DNA of 64,000 nucleotides from UBA11663 sp049616325 (lineage in GTDB: Bacteria > Bacteroidota > Bacteroidia > Flavobacteriales_D > Sanyastnellaceae): assembly GCA_049616325.1 (NCBI GenBank), contig JBMZHG010000003.1, positions 49,333 to 113,332 on the forward strand, written 5' to 3'. This document shows, one piece after another, positions 62,238 to 64,000 of the stretch (within the stretch, counting starts at the first letter, position 1; the number at the start of each line of letters is the position of its first letter). The translations under genes and the position numbers were made by a program. A model generated the notes under the pieces. That model made no database searches and was not told where the DNA came from. It saw only the letters and a list, made by a program, of their open reading frames with translations.

Positions 62238-62680
62238 CAGGGCGTGACTTCGACCTTCAAATCTGCCGGCACAGGCGTGCCGTAAACCAACCCGATGGCG
62301 CCTGGCGTGCGGCGCACCACGGCAATCAGTTCTTCCTCGCTTTTGACGAACACCGGAGGTGCGGCGCGGCCTTCAAAGACCAGCCCCAACCAGTACTTCT
62401 GCAACGTCGCAGGACGGTCGGAATTGACGGTGAAGCGTGCGGTTTTCGCGCACTGTTCGGCGGTGACGGGCGACGTGGAGTGAAGCACGACCGTGACGGA
62501 CTGCTTTTCCCCGACTTGCCAACGGCCTTGCTCGGCCCGCATGTACGCCCGCACCTGGGCTTCGGTCAGCGACCTCACTCCAGGGTTGTTGGCGACGACG
62601 GTGGCGTCGGCTGGGAAGGTTTGGGCTGCGGCGCTCAGCAACGAAAAGGCCAGCCCCAGAAAAACGGTTGCAGCTCTCAT
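62237..62680 (-). CDS. Small periplasmic binding protein-like (PstS-like)
   Basis: A 147-residue protein with a signal peptide (1-19, ending AAAQ). The pattern VVANNPGVRSLTEAQVRAYM...W..G..V and, near the end, V...PGAIGLVYG is that of the short PstS-like/PBP-like family often found beside sensor kinases. It has only one lobe, so it may bind a ligand or a partner rather than feed an ABC transporter. Lies between the barrel gene (one base upstream) and the kinase (one-base overlap). Confidence 0.78.
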   Translation of the reverse strand: MRAATVFLGLAFSLLSAAAQTFPADATVVANNPGVRSLTEAQVRAYMRAEQGRWQVGEKQSVTVVLHSTSPVTAEQCAKTARFTVNSDRPATLQKYWLGLVFEGRAAPPVFVKSEEELIAVVRRTPGAIGLVYGTPVPADLKVEVTP

Positions 62681-62681
62681 C

Positions 62682-63815
62682 TCAGAATCGGTATGCGAGT
62701 TGAACCTTCACTTCCCACTTGTCGAGCGGCATCATCAAATCGTCGCGGTTTCCCGTGTAGCGCTCAAGCTGAAATTTCGAATGCACGAACGAGCTGAACT
62801 CATGTCGCCACCCCAGTCCGTATTTGGACAGCTGCTGAGGCATTAAATGCAACTCCTCTTGTGGAATCACCACGTAATCCATGAGGCCGTAGATCACGTC
62901 CGTTTCGCTGGGGAGCTTGTACCCGGCGTAGAGGTAGGACATGTGCGAGGTCGATTCCGCCGCGTCGGCCGAGTCGGGGTAGCTGTTCAGGCTCACAGAG
63001 TATTCGTACAAGAATTCCATCTTGGAATTGGCGAGCCATGCGCTCACGCTCATCACTTGGTGGTCGACGTCTCCAGCATAGACCTCCTCAGGTCGGTGGG
63101 ATCCGCCGTGGCCCCCGTGGGAACCTATGTGGTTGTCCTGAATGACGTCGCGGTAGTACCCCATGCCGATTCGCGACCCTTCCCAATCGCCGGAGAACGG
63201 CTTGACGTGCCAAGCTGCCGTCAGCGACTTCTGCAAATCCTGGTCGCCCCTGTCGTTGGAACTCAGGCCGTTGCCGAGCACGACGTCGTAGCCAAACTTG
63301 AGGGCGCCGAGGTTTTGGCCTTGCAGGCGAAGCCCCAACGTGTGAATGGGCACGACGTGGCTGAAGGACTCGGGGCGGTCGATGGTCGGGAACAGGAATC
63401 GACCGTGGTGGTACGTGTCGTTCCAGTAGTTCAGTGGCGTGTGCATTTTGCCGACGATGACGTTGTGGTTGCCCGCGTAGTTGAAGGTCAGCAGCGCCCG
63501 CTCGATGCTTGCCACGAACCCGCCGCTCCCGCCTTGCGGATTCACCACCGTTTCCGACAAAAAGCGCACGCGATCCGACAGTTGGGACGTCACGAAAAAA
63601 TCGTGCTCGCCGAGGCTGAATCCGGCGTATTCGTCGCCGTTGTCCGATTCGGCGACCGCTTCGAGGTGGCCAAACATGTTGACGACGGTTTGGGCTTTCA
63701 CGGCGCTGGGTGCGGCGAGGAACAGCGCGGCGAACGCCAGCCCTACGCTCCAAAGACGCCCATCGAGGCGGCTTGCGCTCCCCCAAGGCGATGGATTCTG
63801 AAAAGGGAAAATCAT
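62682..63815 (-). CDS. Outer-membrane porin-like barrel
   Basis: About 377 residues: signal peptide (ending VKAQ near 42), then alternating strands ending in Phe (QLAYRF), as in outer-membrane porins. A His-rich loop (GSHGGHGGSHRPEE) could bind metal. Start ATG at 63813-63815; a GTG five codons upstream is less likely. First gene of the barrel/binding-protein/kinase operon, with a TATCTTG sequence five bases before the ATG. Confidence 0.82.
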   Translation of the reverse strand: MIFPFQNPSPWGSASRLDGRLWSVGLAFAALFLAAPSAVKAQTVVNMFGHLEAVAESDNGDEYAGFSLGEHDFFVTSQLSDRVRFLSETVVNPQGGSGGFVASIERALLTFNYAGNHNVIVGKMHTPLNYWNDTYHHGRFLFPTIDRPESFSHVVPIHTLGLRLQGQNLGALKFGYDVVLGNGLSSNDRGDQDLQKSLTAAWHVKPFSGDWEGSRIGMGYYRDVIQDNHIGSHGGHGGSHRPEEVYAGDVDHQVMSVSAWLANSKMEFLYEYSVSLNSYPDSADAAESTSHMSYLYAGYKLPSETDVIYGLMDYVVIPQEELHLMPQQLSKYGLGWRHEFSSFVHSKFQLERYTGNRDDLMMPLDKWEVKVQLAYRF

Positions 63816-63851
63816 CGCAGCAAGATACACTCAACCCGTTCTGTCCGTCCC

Positions 63852-63882
63852 TTGTTTGGCCGGAGCATCTCCCTTACCTTCG
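63852..63882 (+). promoter_or_regulatory. Promoter reading off the right edge
   Basis: TTG (63852-63854), exactly 20 bases, TACCTTCG (63875-63882): an almost perfect -33/-7 pair on the plus strand. Confidence 0.6.
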
Positions 63883-63884
63883 AC

Positions 63885-64000
63885 GTGCATCCCGAAGGGC
63901 TGCGCAACCTGCAAGCAACGGCTTGCGACTGGCGCAGACCTGCCAACCGACCCTTCCTGGGGCACGGTGGTCTGAATGATGCGGAGTTGGGCTCGCTTCA
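63885..64000 (+). CDS. Possible 5' end of a gene cut by the window
   Basis: An open frame begins with GTG at 63885, two bases after the -7 box, and runs to the edge (about 38 codons: HPEGLRNLQA... FLGHGGLNDAELGSL). An ATG at 63976 in another frame is the other candidate start. Too short to assign; the strong promoter is the main reason to expect a gene here. Confidence 0.35.
   Translation, partial: MHPEGLRNLQATACDWRRPANRPFLGHGGLNDAELGSL

Overview
The window is a GC-rich chromosomal contig from a member of the Bacteroidota, most likely a marine flavobacterium of the Cryomorphaceae/Schleiferiaceae kind (inference). The grounds are a complete moxR-bat (aerotolerance) operon, DUF4295 next to rpmG, a type IX secretion C-terminal domain, promoters of the Bacteroidota form TTG-N20-TAnnTTTG, alpha/beta-fused 2-oxoacid dehydrogenase E1, Lnb/DUF4105, and a green-type proteorhodopsin with a separate beta-carotene oxygenase gene. 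Two runs of ten Ns (20244-20253 and 22050-22059) mark scaffold joins, so this is probably a metagenome or single-cell assembly. I see no phage, insertion sequence, CRISPR array or rRNA.

Left part (1-25 kb): thrS, then a polyamine operon (speA-speB-deoxyhypusine-synthase homologue-small acidic protein, with 4-base overlaps), a thioesterase-fold/MazG-like pair, and the seven-gene moxR-DUF58-batA-batB/C-batD-batE operon, in which BatB and the TPR protein BatC are one polypeptide carrying a long Gly-Glu-Gln tract. Then come secreted and surface proteins: an M36-like metallopeptidase with a type IX sorting domain, two cysteine-rich proteins with GC-(x)-N-Y-x-P-x-A-x-x-DDGSC repeats and EF-hand/dockerin-like ends, a YadA-head-like protein with the same dockerin-like motif, and a hybrid histidine kinase. 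A tRNA-Ala/tRNA-Arg unit follows at 25.15-25.32 kb with its own promoter and terminator.

Middle (25-47 kb): kdsA with envelope proteins; a single-frame DapF-Lnb fusion divergent from an E1 alpha/beta fusion, with two back-to-back promoters in 59 bases; a PaaE-like reductase; the rpmG-DUF4295-ftsY-rimO-queE operon divergent from ftsK-lolA-like; and guaA-periplasmic-binding-protein-hemF divergent from maf.

Right part (47-64 kb): proteorhodopsin, ended by a strong terminator, then blh with its own promoter and a (ACTG)6 repeat in the leader just before its start codon; selD-selU for selenouridine in tRNA; a group of very small membrane proteins with terminators; an M14 carboxypeptidase; a third cysteine-rich dockerin-like protein; a DUF975-type membrane protein; a TonB-dependent receptor; and an outer-membrane-barrel/periplasmic-binding-protein/hybrid-kinase operon that looks like a dedicated sensing unit.

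Many promoter -7 boxes end only 4-6 bases before the start codon, which predicts leaderless mRNAs. All functional calls come from reading motifs by eye; no database search was run.
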